Assembly (NCBI GenBank): GCA_036429605.1
Contig: CM071589.1
Location: 3,534,001 to 3,598,000, forward strand
Direction: 5' to 3'
DNA length: 64,000 nt
DNA from: Cladobotryum mycophilum
Taxonomy: Eukaryota; Ascomycota; Sordariomycetes; Hypocreales; Hypocreaceae
The translations under genes and the position numbers were made by a program. The notes under the pieces were generated by a model, which made no database searches, was not told where the DNA came from, and was given only the letters and a program-made list of their open reading frames with translations. Below, one piece after another: positions 12,545-22,425 of this stretch; positions within the stretch are counted from its first letter, which is position 1; each line of letters starts with the position of its first letter.

Positions 12545-13858
12545 ATGGCAGGATTCAGCGATGCTCCCATCGTTCAGGTCCTCGCCGTCCCAGCAGTCTG
12601 TCTGCTGATCGCCTTCCTCAGCTACTTCTCCCAAGTCGTCTTCCGCTACTCGTCGCTCGACCCCGGACCGCTGACCCGCAACGAGACGGTCGTCTTCAAC
12701 GCCCTGCTGCTCTGCCTCTGGGTCACCTACTACCGCGCCGTGACGGTCGATCCCGGCCGCTATGTCTTCAAGGAGCAGGTCATCGAGGCACAGGGGAAGA
12801 AGTGGTGCAAGAAGTGCGCCGCGCCGAAGCCCGCCCGGGCGCACCACTGCCGTGTCTGCGGCCGTTGCATCCCCAAGATGGACCACCACTGCCCGTGGAC
12901 GAGGAACTGCGTGTCCATGACGACTTTCCCGCATTTCCTCCGGTTCCTCGTCTACGCCAACGTGTCGCTCTGGACCCTGGGCCGGTTCCTGTGGCACCGC
13001 TTCTACGCCCTGTACGAGACCCGCGACATGCCCGCCTACCTGGGTCCCTCGCTCTGCGCCCTCATCTCCCTCGCTTTCCTGGCGCTCATATGGTTCTTTA
13101 CCTCCCTCGCCCTGGGCATCATGCTCATCACCACGACGCAGAACTGGGTGTTCAACCGCACCACGATCGAGGGCTGGGAGGTCGAACGGCACGAAGCCAT
13201 CATCGGCCGAGGGGGCCGAGACTGGTGGGACATCAAAAGCCCAGACGGAGACACGATCCGCTTCGAAAAGGTCGAGTTCCCCTACGACATCGGGTTCCCC
13301 TACAACATGGCCCAGGCGATGGGCACAGCCAATTTCCTCCTCTGGTTCTGGCCCCTGGCCGGAAGCCCCAAGATCAACAAGGACGCCAAGACCACCGGCT
13401 GGACCTGGGAAGAAAACGGCTTCAACCGCAAGGAGGGCATGTGGCCGCCCCCGGACCCCGACAAGCTCCGCCGCACCGGGAACCAATGGCCCGCCGCGCG
13501 CAGGGACTTTGCCGCCGAGCTGAAAGAAGCTGCCGACCAGACCCCCGAGGAGCGCAAGGCCGCCTTCAAGGAGCGGCAAACCCAGGACGCTAGGAGGCGG
13601 AACATGTTCATTGAGGATCCCGTGGAGGATGTCGAGGAGGATGTTGATGATTACATGACGGATCAAGATGATGATGACGGTTACGATGCCCGCGAAAAAG
13701 ATGGACAGGCACCGCAGGAATGGACGAATGCAGATGGAGAGCGACTTCACGATTTCGGTGTCGACGAGGACGCAGAGGACGACGTAGAAGACGACGTCCC
13801 CATCGCAGAGTTATTGCGGCGTAGAAAAGTTACTTCACGAGACCATGAAAACGAATAA
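12545..13858 (+). CDS. pfa4: Palmitoyltransferase PFA4 (DHHC family)
   Basis: Single-exon frame. I take the ATG at 12545 (MAGFSDAPIV), giving 437 residues; the frame stays open 28 codons upstream but those codons are ATC-repeat-like and unlikely to be translated. Two N-terminal membrane helices lie at about residues 10-30 and 48-65, a cysteine-rich domain at 87-137 with KWCKKC, HHCRVCGRC and the catalytic DHHC at 113-116, then two more helices at about 135-160 and 175-205. TTxE-like residues (TTIEGWE) follow the last helix, as in the PFA family. The acidic tail (many Asp/Glu) is typical of fungal Pfa4. Pfa4 is an ER enzyme that S-palmitoylates chitin synthase III export factors and small GTPases in other fungi. 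It is intact and GC-rich compared with its neighbours. Confidence 0.92.
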   Translation: MAGFSDAPIVQVLAVPAVCLLIAFLSYFSQVVFRYSSLDPGPLTRNETVVFNALLLCLWVTYYRAVTVDPGRYVFKEQVIEAQGKKWCKKCAAPKPARAHHCRVCGRCIPKMDHHCPWTRNCVSMTTFPHFLRFLVYANVSLWTLGRFLWHRFYALYETRDMPAYLGPSLCALISLAFLALIWFFTSLALGIMLITTTQNWVFNRTTIEGWEVERHEAIIGRGGRDWWDIKSPDGDTIRFEKVEFPYDIGFPYNMAQAMGTANFLLWFWPLAGSPKINKDAKTTGWTWEENGFNRKEGMWPPPDPDKLRRTGNQWPAARRDFAAELKEAADQTPEERKAAFKERQTQDARRRNMFIEDPVEDVEEDVDDYMTDQDDDDGYDAREKDGQAPQEWTNADGERLHDFGVDEDAEDDVEDDVPIAELLRRRKVTSRDHENE

Positions 13859-14300
13859 AAAGGATTTATAGAGAATAATGTATATATAAATATATAGCAC
13901 AGGCGTATTCTACCGGGAAGGAAATGAACAAAAAAAACCTCTTATTTTAATATAACCAGATATAGATTCTTTTCAAGAAAGCCAACTTTAAATGTCTAAA
14001 TACCACCCAGAAACAAAGACACGTATGTCCGAAAGTCCCCCCTCCCTTCCTTTCCCCCCAAAAGTCTACATGAGATACGACATGATTGCCTTTTTTCTTT
14101 TTCTTTTTTTGTTCACATTTCTTGTGTATACATCAAGCCCTGCCATTTTCTCTTGTCCCTTATATCACCCATCTTGGAAGCATAAAAGAGAGAAAGAAAG
14201 AAAAAAGACCTTGAAGCAAGAAAAGAAAGAAAAGAAGAAAATGAAGAAACAAGTCTTTTTTTCGTCAAACAAATATCGTCAAGCATATGAAATTCGTAGT
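13859..14300. other. Intergenic region between convergent genes
   Basis: A+T- and purine-rich spacer holding the 3' UTRs of pfa4 (rightward) and the myosin (leftward). No gene seen. Confidence 0.65.
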
Positions 14301-17300
14301 CTACCAATCCTCTTCGCCGTCTTCTCTCCTTTGCATGGCCTTCTGCCGGGCCAAGAGTGCATCTGCTAAACTTCCACCCAGGCTTGGTGTCGGCGTGTTA
14401 CTGCGGCTGCCGTCTGATCCGTTGCCGTTCAAACTCATGCCAGAGTCTCTATGTGCCAGATCAGCAGGCTTGCGGCCAGCTACCGGTCGTTTGCCGGGGG
14501 GCGTTGGCTTAGCCTTGGCCGCTGGCGGGGCCGGAGGTGCTCGGGGGCCGCTGCTGGAGCTGCTGCTGCGGCTTGTTCCTCGACATACGCTGCCGGAATC
14601 CAAGCTTGCCCGCCTGAGTTCTTTGCTAGCCACCATCCTGTAATCATGTTAGTCCACTATCGCGAACCTAAGAGCTGGGAGAAGCTTACCATTGTTTTCC
14701 TTCTGGACAATCTCAACTATATCACCGGCTTTGATGGAAAGCTCGTTCTCCTTTTGACCGGCGAAATCGTACAAAACCTTGGCCATAATCTTCCCCTTAG
14801 CAGCAGCACCACCTGCAGGAGGAGGCGGGGGGAGGTGGTGGTATACGCGCGCCACCGCTCGAGTTTCTGGTATGACTGGGAATCGCTGCTGCTACGGGGT
14901 TTGGAACCGGTCTGCTCTGTCCAACTTCATTCACTGAATATGAACTGGTGAGGGCAGAGGGGGTGGCGGGACAGACCGCGTACCGCCGGCAGGTCGATTG
15001 TTTGTAAGCCTGGAAGGGCGACCTCCGGGACCGCCTGGCTTGATGAGTTTGCCACGAGTGATTGGTCTCGGCGGTACGGGCTTGGCCTTGGGCATCGGCC
15101 GTGATACCGAGTTTGCGGGCTCTCCCGGTTTAGTGTGCACAGTGCCACTCTTGTAAAAGTCTGCTATCATCTGAGAGTCCTTTAGAACCTTGACCTGTTG
15201 CATCTTGTTCGGCTTCTTGGCATATTCAATGATTTCGCCAATCTTGAGGTTGAATTGGCCGGGCATCGCTCGCTGCATATGAGTGAACATCTCTGTCTTA
15301 AAGACACAGTTCAAGAGGGGGTCGGCCTCTTGAGGTGACCCAACACCCAGAGAGAACCAATCATCCTGAGCAGTAGAAGTTCCGACAAACTTGATAGCGC
15401 CGAGAGGAATAGCCCTTTCGACAGAAACTTGGAATTGGGTGCCGACAACCATGTGGATAATGATGTAGAATTTGCTATTAGTGATGACGATGGTGCGGGG
15501 ACTGGGTTTGCTAGATCGTCCAAACTTGGCTTCAAGGACCTCAGCACGACATGAAAAGATGATGCGCTCATTGGACCCGAAATTAGCAGCATTTCGAATG
15601 TTAAACCCTGGCCCGTTCACGGCATTTATGCCGAGATAATCTCCAAGGAACCTTCGAGATCCAAGCAGACTGTAACGTCTTCGCTCTTTTCGCCCCTGGA
15701 GCACCTTGTGGCCTTGATCACGCAGCTGCAGATACTCCGCACCGGTGCGCTTCTTTCTCCAGAACCGTTGTATCCTAGTAGCGGACTCGGCTCGGTATGC
15801 AAGATAGGCCCTCCACATTCTCTGAATTCGGGTCGCCATGTTGTGCCAGTATCTGTCCCTCATGTGTTCTAGAGCAAACAGCGTCTCTGGAGACTTGACA
15901 AATGCCTTTGTTACACCCAGTTGCCACTCCTCCTTGGGAATGCTCGTATCCTTGAGAATCTGCCTGACGGCATCTTCATATGAACCCTTCCAGGTGTACT
16001 CGCCTGCATACGATGTGGCTGGGGAAAGAAGGAAAAATCGATCCACAAATTTGTCGAAAGCTTGTCGGTAGGCAAATCCAGCTCTTCGAATACGAACGTT
16101 TTCTTGCAGACCAAGGTACTTGATCTGATGAAGAACGTTGGAGGCGTTGTATTCCGTGGGCGATTTGTTCTCGTTGGGTTTGATGGTTCGGATATATGAT
16201 GGCTGACACTTCATCAGTGTATCTACGAGCAGATTGGCTGAAGTCTTGATTCGGTCTCCTGCGGATGGAGGCTGCTTTCGATTATCCTGGTCAACGGGGC
16301 GGGGGAATAGAGTGTGCACGAATTGGTTGCCGCTGGTTTGAAAGAGGTTCAGCAGGCCCTTCAAGAGCTGATCCTTGTTCTTGTCTGTGATGCCCTCTAC
16401 TGAATACTCGACGTCACCTGCATAATGCTTGATGATGAAGCCGCCTGATCGGGCAGACAAATGAGCATGCGACATGCCACTGATGCTCTGCATAAAGGTT
16501 CGATCGCAAGCCGCTGGGTCAGCATGTGCCGTCTTGGTGGCGTCTTTCATAGCGGAGAAAATGCCAGGTGGTCTCATTTGCTCAATCAGGTCGCACACAA
16601 CCTTGTTGTCGAAATATTTGATGGGTGTCCATTGAATCTTTTCTCGTGCATACTCCTCTTGTTCGGCCTTGAGAGTCAATTGAATAAAGATTTGCTGCAA
16701 CTTCTCGTTGACATAATTGATACACAGCTGCTCGAAACTGTTGTTCTCAAAAATCTCGAATCCGTAAATATCCAAGATACCCATAGTATTTGTGGTGGCT
16801 TGCCGGGACTTGAGCGACGTATTGACGCGCTCCACGATCCAGTCAAAAAGATTGCTGTAAATGGCCTTGGCCAAGGCGTCGCGAGTCGCCAGGGCCTGCG
16901 ATGGGTTTGCCGGCGACTCGATAACCTCGCCGTTTCGGGGTGTGAGGATGCGGATAGTAATGCCCTTGATGAGCTCATCGGGAGTAACCTGCAGGAGATA
17001 GGCGGCGAAGTCGACGACAGACGTATCCACAACCTCAGCATAGCCCTCTTGACTTTCTTGGAATCGAATGTTGCCAATCCACAGGATACTCGCAAGCATG
17101 CGGAAGATCTCATCCTGCTCCGCCTGTGTCAAACCAATGACCTTCATGGCGTTGAGAGTATCCTGGAAGTCGGCAACATCGTCTATGCCATCTACGTCGA
17201 AACATTTGGAACGGCTGGTATAGATGTATGTCTCGGGCTTTTGAATGCCAAATTGTTCTTGGTACTGGCGCGAAGCTCCCTTTGTGAATTGGTAGAAGAT

Positions 17301-18085
17301 GTGGAAATTTCGCTCGTTTGTAATCTGGCCGACGACTCGCGTTTTCTCGAGAAGGTAGTTTGTGATGTCGGCTCCGACAGGCTCGCCTTGGGCGTTGAAG
17401 TAGATCTGGAGGTATTTTCCGAATCTAGAAGAGTTATTGTTCCTAAGCGTCTTTGCGTTTCCAAAGGACTCGAGCAAAGGATTTGTTGCCAGGACCATTT
17501 CCTTGATCTTCTTGATGTCGCCGGATTGCTCGCCAGAGACGCTGGCAATGTATTGCATGATGCGCTTGGCAGCCTCAGTCTTGCCCGCACCCGACTCGCC
17601 CGAAATGATTACACACTGGTTCTCACTGTACGCCTTCATGTTGTAGTACGATGCTTCGGCAATAGCGAACACGTGCGGCGGCATCTCCAGCCGATTCTTC
17701 CCCTTGTAACTATCCAGAACCTGATCGGTGTAGATGCCCAGATCCCTGAAGGGGTTGACGGAGACCAGCACATGGCCAATGTATGTGTAGATTTCGGCGC
17801 CCTCGAAACGTTTCTTGAGGTTCTCGTTGATGGCTTCGTTGGAGACCTTGCTGAGCAGCGTCAAGTCGGAGACGCCAATCTCCTTCTTCTTGGTGACCTC
17901 GAACATGGCCTTCTTGGGCTTTGCGCCGCCGCCGCCGCCATGGATGCCCGACGCTCCAGGTCCAGCATTCTGGGCGGCTTTGCCCTTGGGTCGCCGCGAT
18001 ATACCCTAAACATTGGCGGAATTCGTAGTCAGAATCAAGGTCGTTTGGCAATGGCGGGGGAGGGAAGATTGGTTGGTCATACCAT
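14301..18085 (-). CDS. myoA: Class I myosin (fungal MyoA/Myo5), two apparent frameshifts in the C-terminal region
   Basis: Four exons on the reverse strand: 18085-18083 (the ATG alone), 18005-14984, 14933-14690 and 14637-14301. The result is about 1,201 residues, a normal length. Exon 2 gives MG-ISRRPKGKA, the motor with P-loop GESGAGKT and switch-I NNNSSRFGK, relay and actin-binding parts, two IQ-like segments (ATRIQRMWRAY, ATRIQRFWRKK) and the basic TH1 tail. Exon 3 carries the Pro-rich TH2 and the SH3 start (AKVLYDFAGQKENELSIKAG). Exon 4 completes the SH3 (WWLAKNSGGQAWIPAAYVEEQ) and ends in the acidic Arp2/3-binding tail EDGEEDW. Two indels interrupt it: one base too many in a G6 run (plus strand) at 14827-14832 and one too few in a G5 run at 14543-14547. 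The protein drives endocytic actin patches and polar growth. Breaks are probably sequence errors. Confidence 0.93.
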
Positions 18086-20553
18086 GGCGGAAGACGGGGG
18101 TAAAGTTGACTTAGGGGGTAAAAGCGTTCGGTGTTGCAGTCGGTACAAGCCGTTGGCGACGGGATTATTTGAGCATCAGACGCGGGGGTTCTCTATGTCG
18201 TAAAAAAGCGGTATGTCGAGCGAGTGTTGATATCGAAGGAGAGGAAGGAGAAGAAGGAAAAAGGAGAGGAAAAAGGAGGTTGCGTGAAGATGGGGGAAAA
18301 TAGGTAGACAAAGAGGATGGATTTACCCAACGACGACGTGAAAGTGGCTTGTTTCCAACATTCGCGGCCGATGATGTCTGTGCCTGACCTGATGGACGGT
18401 GACGACAGCGCTCGATAGTTTTTCCGCCTTCACCACCCGCAGTGCAGTGCAGTGCAGTGCAAGAACCAAGAAGTGACAGCTCAGCCACTTGCACACGTAT
18501 CAGTGGAGGGTTGGTAGGTTGGAGGGGTCGGGGTCTTTTTTTTTCTATTTGGCCTCTAGAGTGGACGACGGAACCTTCTGTAAGGCTCCAGTGAAGTTTT
18601 AACTCTCCTTACTTGCACAAGCTTCTTGTTTTGAAAATCTTACTGTATCTTTCTTTCAATCTCGCCTCCCCTAAATTTTAATTTTAGAACCTTTTTTTAT
18701 TTTTTTTATTTTTTTTTACTTTTGATCATTATTTTTGACGTTTTTCTGTTTCTCATAAATTCGGCTGCCTGTCAACTGAATCTCACTGCCTACAGAGGGT
18801 CTCCAGGGCTCCAGCTGTCTTTCGGAAGCTCGGGGAATCCAACCTTACTCTCACCTAATTACCTAGCACTTAGATAAGGGACTGGACCTGGACCTGGACC
18901 TGGACATGGACCTTTTGTTAGCTTCAATGGAGACGAGATGATGACTTGTAAATTGTGACATAGCGCCTATCCAGAATTCCGCCAACAGATCCATTCCGCT
19001 GGATACGACCTCCAGCTCCTCTATGGCACGCATCGATTCTCGCTCTCCCCTATATTAATCTGGGTCAGGTGTACTTGGACGGGCTTCGTTAACCCCTAAC
19101 CCCCCACTATTTCAGTTGATCCTCTCAGTGGGTACTCTCCTCCGCTTGAACCACGTTTTAACGGAGAGAGCGTGGAGGATCTTGATTTGATGGCTGCATA
19201 AGATCTCGCATGAATTGGAGACATGTCCTCGTCATTGCTGCTCACCAACGGATGGAGAGCTTTGTTTTCTTCCATGGAGAGACCTCATCTCCTCCAAATC
19301 TCATCAATTGTCATGTCATCATCTTCTTTGCGGATGCCTAGCAGGCAGTCAGTGTAGGTCATGAACCAGAAGTTTTCTCATCCCCTTACCGCTCTTCAGT
19401 CATACCGAATTAGTCCTTATGAAGCGAGTCTATGCGTGCAGCTTATTCCATAACTATCAACCTAGTCTAGTTTTCATTCGATAATGATTACCGAGTATTA
19501 TTTACCCTCGCAATTGAAATTGTTTCAAGCTAACCGCTGGTCATTTCATTGCCGAACGGTTGAGGTTTTGCGGCCCGTCTACAAAACACGGACGATTGCA
19601 TGCATGTTCTTCCCCCTCTCTCCGCCCTCGCCGAGCTTCTTCTTAAGTAGTCTAATTATTAGTTGCGGGATAGGCCAGCCTATTTCCAGTTTCTTCAGCT
19701 GGAAAATAACTATAAGCGAGCCATGATGCATGGATCTTGCACTAAAGAGAATTAGGTAGGCTTGACGCTTTCATTACGGCACAAGGCCGCAAACTGCTCG
19801 CTCTCAAAGCTGAACAGGCGTAAGTAAGCCGTCCGCAGAGAGTTGTATAGAAAAGCGAGCAAAGAGGCGATAGTAATGAAGATGTGTATATAATAATGTA
19901 TAGGACATATGAAGCATGATCCCGCGCCATCTCCGTGGGATACCCTACATCATGTCGCAATATAATCTCAGCCCTTCTCCATCCGTTCTGATGTCCCATT
20001 TCTTTCTTCCCCCTTCAATGACCTAAATTGCGGGGTAGCGCCGCCCACATACCAATGACATCCAGTCTCCATCAAGCATGCATCCATCACCAAGATCCCC
20101 AACCGGGGGTCAACCTGAACCTATGGCCCATGCCTTTCCTATCCCGTCCACGATGGTAAAAGGCTTGTTGCCACAAATAAACACGGTTACCGGAACAGAA
20201 GCAATAAAGACTCCATATTTCCCCCCTCTCTCTCTTGAAGGCTACTTTTGACCTCACCTCTTTATTTCTCCGAGCATTTCTACTTGTACTCTTGCAAGAC
20301 TCTTGTCTCAGTGATCCCGACTTCTTTTGAAGCTTGTACTTCCGTACTTGGTATTAGCAAACGGGCAACTGAAACCGGAACCTCCATACCCCACATTGAC
20401 CTCCCAGCTTCCAAGCTTCAACAAGTTCAAACACTCTGACGTCACCTCCACCGAGAGCTTTCCCCTACAAGAAGGGCAGCTTCGGGCACACCAAACCAAG
20501 CTTCACACACATTCAAACTTGTCCAAACCATAAAGACACCACAAACCATCATC
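18086..20553. promoter_or_regulatory. Shared intergenic promoter of the class I myosin and the RPEL protein gene
   Basis: A 2.5-kb gap between divergent starts. It contains 5' leaders (pyrimidine-rich on the coding side near the RPEL gene), T-rich tracts near 18,690-18,720 and a GGACCT-type tandem at about 18,886-18,910. No gene is supported. The long open frame antisense to the myosin ends inside its left edge and is a shadow. Confidence 0.5.
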
Positions 20554-21134
20554 ATGGCCGATACTACCGAAACCCCACCCATCGTCGACGAGACGCCCAT
20601 CTCCCCCGTCAGAGAGAACAGCGCCCGCAAGAACTCTCTTTCCAACCACTTGAAGCACCGCCCCGATCGCGCAGAACTTATTGACAGTACGTGACTCCCC
20701 ATCTCCCCCTCCCCTTTGACTCATCGATACCCGCCTTACCGTTTGCCTTACCTTACACCTGCGAACAAAAAAAAAAACAAACAAACAAAGGAAAAGAAGC
20801 CTGGCTGACCCCCCATCACCGCCACAGAGAACATCCTCCCCGACTCTAAAGCCGCACCAAGCCTCCTCGCGAACCAGAAAGAGGTAAGCCTGCCTGTCCT
20901 ACGGCCCGCCCTGACCGGCTACCTCCCCTGAGGATAAGACTAACCAAACCTGCGCCCATCAAATAGCTTCAGAAGCACATGCTGGAGGACAAGCTCAACG
21001 ACAAGATTGCTCACCGACCTACCCCCGAAACGTTGATCCACGAAGGTGTGTTGCACGAAGACCCGCGCACCGCCGAGGAGAGGTATGAGGAGGCCATTGA
21101 GGACGAGTATGCCAAGCGTGAGGGTGGTGCCTGA
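20554..21134 (+). CDS. Small RPEL-repeat (G-actin-binding motif) protein
   Basis: Three exons, 20554-20686, 20828-20883 and 20967-21134, joining in frame to 118 residues. All junctions are GT-AG. Two RPEL-type motifs are visible. The first, residues 29-49, has LSNHLKHRPDRAELIDKNIL; the second, 69-93, has LEDKLNDKIAHRPTPETLI followed by HEGVL. In animals RPEL motifs bind monomeric actin (MRTF, Phactr); fungal small RPEL proteins are known mainly as conserved hypotheticals. The rest is charged and probably disordered, with no signal peptide or membrane helix. It is divergent from the class I myosin gene, so an actin-related role is an attractive inference, not proof. Confidence 0.85.
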
Positions 21135-22149
21135 TGGGAGGCCTGTCTTGACTTTGTTGTGGGGGTTTTCCCTTGTTTTTTTTTTTTGATCACCAAGTTT
21201 TGTTTGATGGGCGTTTGACAAATGGGACGTACAACCACACTGAAGAGGAGAGAGAAAAAAGAAGGCAACATGCACAACGACACACATGAAGGACTTTACT
21301 TTGGGATTTGATGTATTCGCTGTATTCGCTGTATTCGCAACGTACGAAAACCCTACACTAATCGAATAAATAAAAGAAAACGAAAAACACACCGTTGGAC
21401 TTGTATCGACGCTACCCTTCCGTGCTACCTATCACGATTGCGTCGAATCATTCCAAACCTCAGGTCTCCATTCACCACCCTCCATTATGCACGATTCATG
21501 CGTGACATCTCTCCTCCAGAGGTCCCTGTTGGGCATCAAACATGGTTCCTGCAGTAGCAAACCCAACTAAAAAAGACTTTGGCTTTCTCCCTCATCCACT
21601 AATAACTTTCACAAAGAAGCAAGATTGGTGATTGTTTATAGTTCTTCATTGCTAAATCGGCAAATTCTAAAATAACAAATCCCTCCAAACGCCCCGCTAT
21701 TCTTTTACAGACAGAAATCCTCCCCCTATTTGACCGTTTTTTGTGCTGTTTGTTTTGTTTTGTGCGCCAAGATACAACAGTTAGTGGGACTGTATGGGCC
21801 AAACTATGTAGTTATACAAGATGATGAATGGAAGAAGAAGGTAAAAAGGCCCTCGTAGTGTCTAGAAGTAAGGATTGTTCCATAGTAATACACCCTCGCT
21901 AGTAAGAAAAGGGATTCCCGGAACGCCAACCCCCGAAGGCTGTAACAAAGGAAAGTCCCAGACAGAAGCTGAGATCTAAATGAAGCGAAGTCTCTGATGG
22001 CGCTGTATGTGTCGTCTGGAAGCAAGACAATGGTAGTTGCTGGTATGTGGTGATGGTATATCTGGGTTGCCAATGTGGTCTATAGCTGTATGTTGGAAGC
22101 CGGTATTCAGGCTGTAATGTGCTGATTGTCCATGTTCAGTTGCACAGGA
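21135..22149. other. Intergenic region between convergent genes
   Basis: About 1 kb holding the 3' UTR of the RPEL gene and that of the 72-aa protein gene. A (CTGTATTCG)n-like triplet of repeats lies at about 21,315-21,343. No gene seen. Confidence 0.6.
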
Positions 22150-22425
22150 CTATCGCTTGTAGACACCGTCATAACGAGGAGAAGGGCAGCTATCGTAGCC
22201 CGTCTTCTTGTGGTTGACAACGGTTGTCTTGCCATTATTATTGACGTGAGAAGTGTGCTTTGCTAAGGATCTAGTCAGTGGGTTGCTTCTAGAGAGATGG
22301 CCTGCGTTGCTCAACATACAAGCACCATACTCGCGGCGGGGCTCGGCAGAGACGGTTCGTGAAGTAGTGTTGGAAGAAGGGGCCCTGCCGGACTGGTGGA
22401 TAATATTGTTGGAAGGCATGTTCAC
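22150..22425 (-). CDS. Small spliced protein of 72 residues, unknown function
   Basis: Two exons on the reverse strand, 22425-22320 and 22262-22150. The 57-bp intron has a strong gtatgt donor, an actgact branch-like site and a ttag acceptor. Because 57 is a multiple of three and holds no stop, the unspliced frame is also open (91 residues). The spliced product starts MNMPSNNIIHQSG and ends SPRYDGVYKR. It is Ser/Asn/Arg/Lys-rich, hydrophilic, with no signal peptide, helix or known domain. The upstream leader is long and repeat-rich. I do not recognise it; the good splice signals and residue composition are the main support. Confidence 0.5.
   Translation of the reverse strand: MNMPSNNIIHQSGRAPSSNTTSRTVSAEPRREYGACMLSNAGHLSRSNPLTRSLAKHTSHVNNNGKTTVVNHKKTGYDSCPSPRYDGVYKR

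Noticed and set aside
12524..13750. A 408-codon open frame on the minus strand
   Set aside because: Antisense shadow of the GC-rich pfa4 gene, with Gly/Glu/Arg-biased composition and no domain.
16461..18203. A 580-codon open frame on the plus strand
   Set aside because: It lies antisense to the well-supported myosin motor; residue composition is that of a shadow frame and it has no domain.
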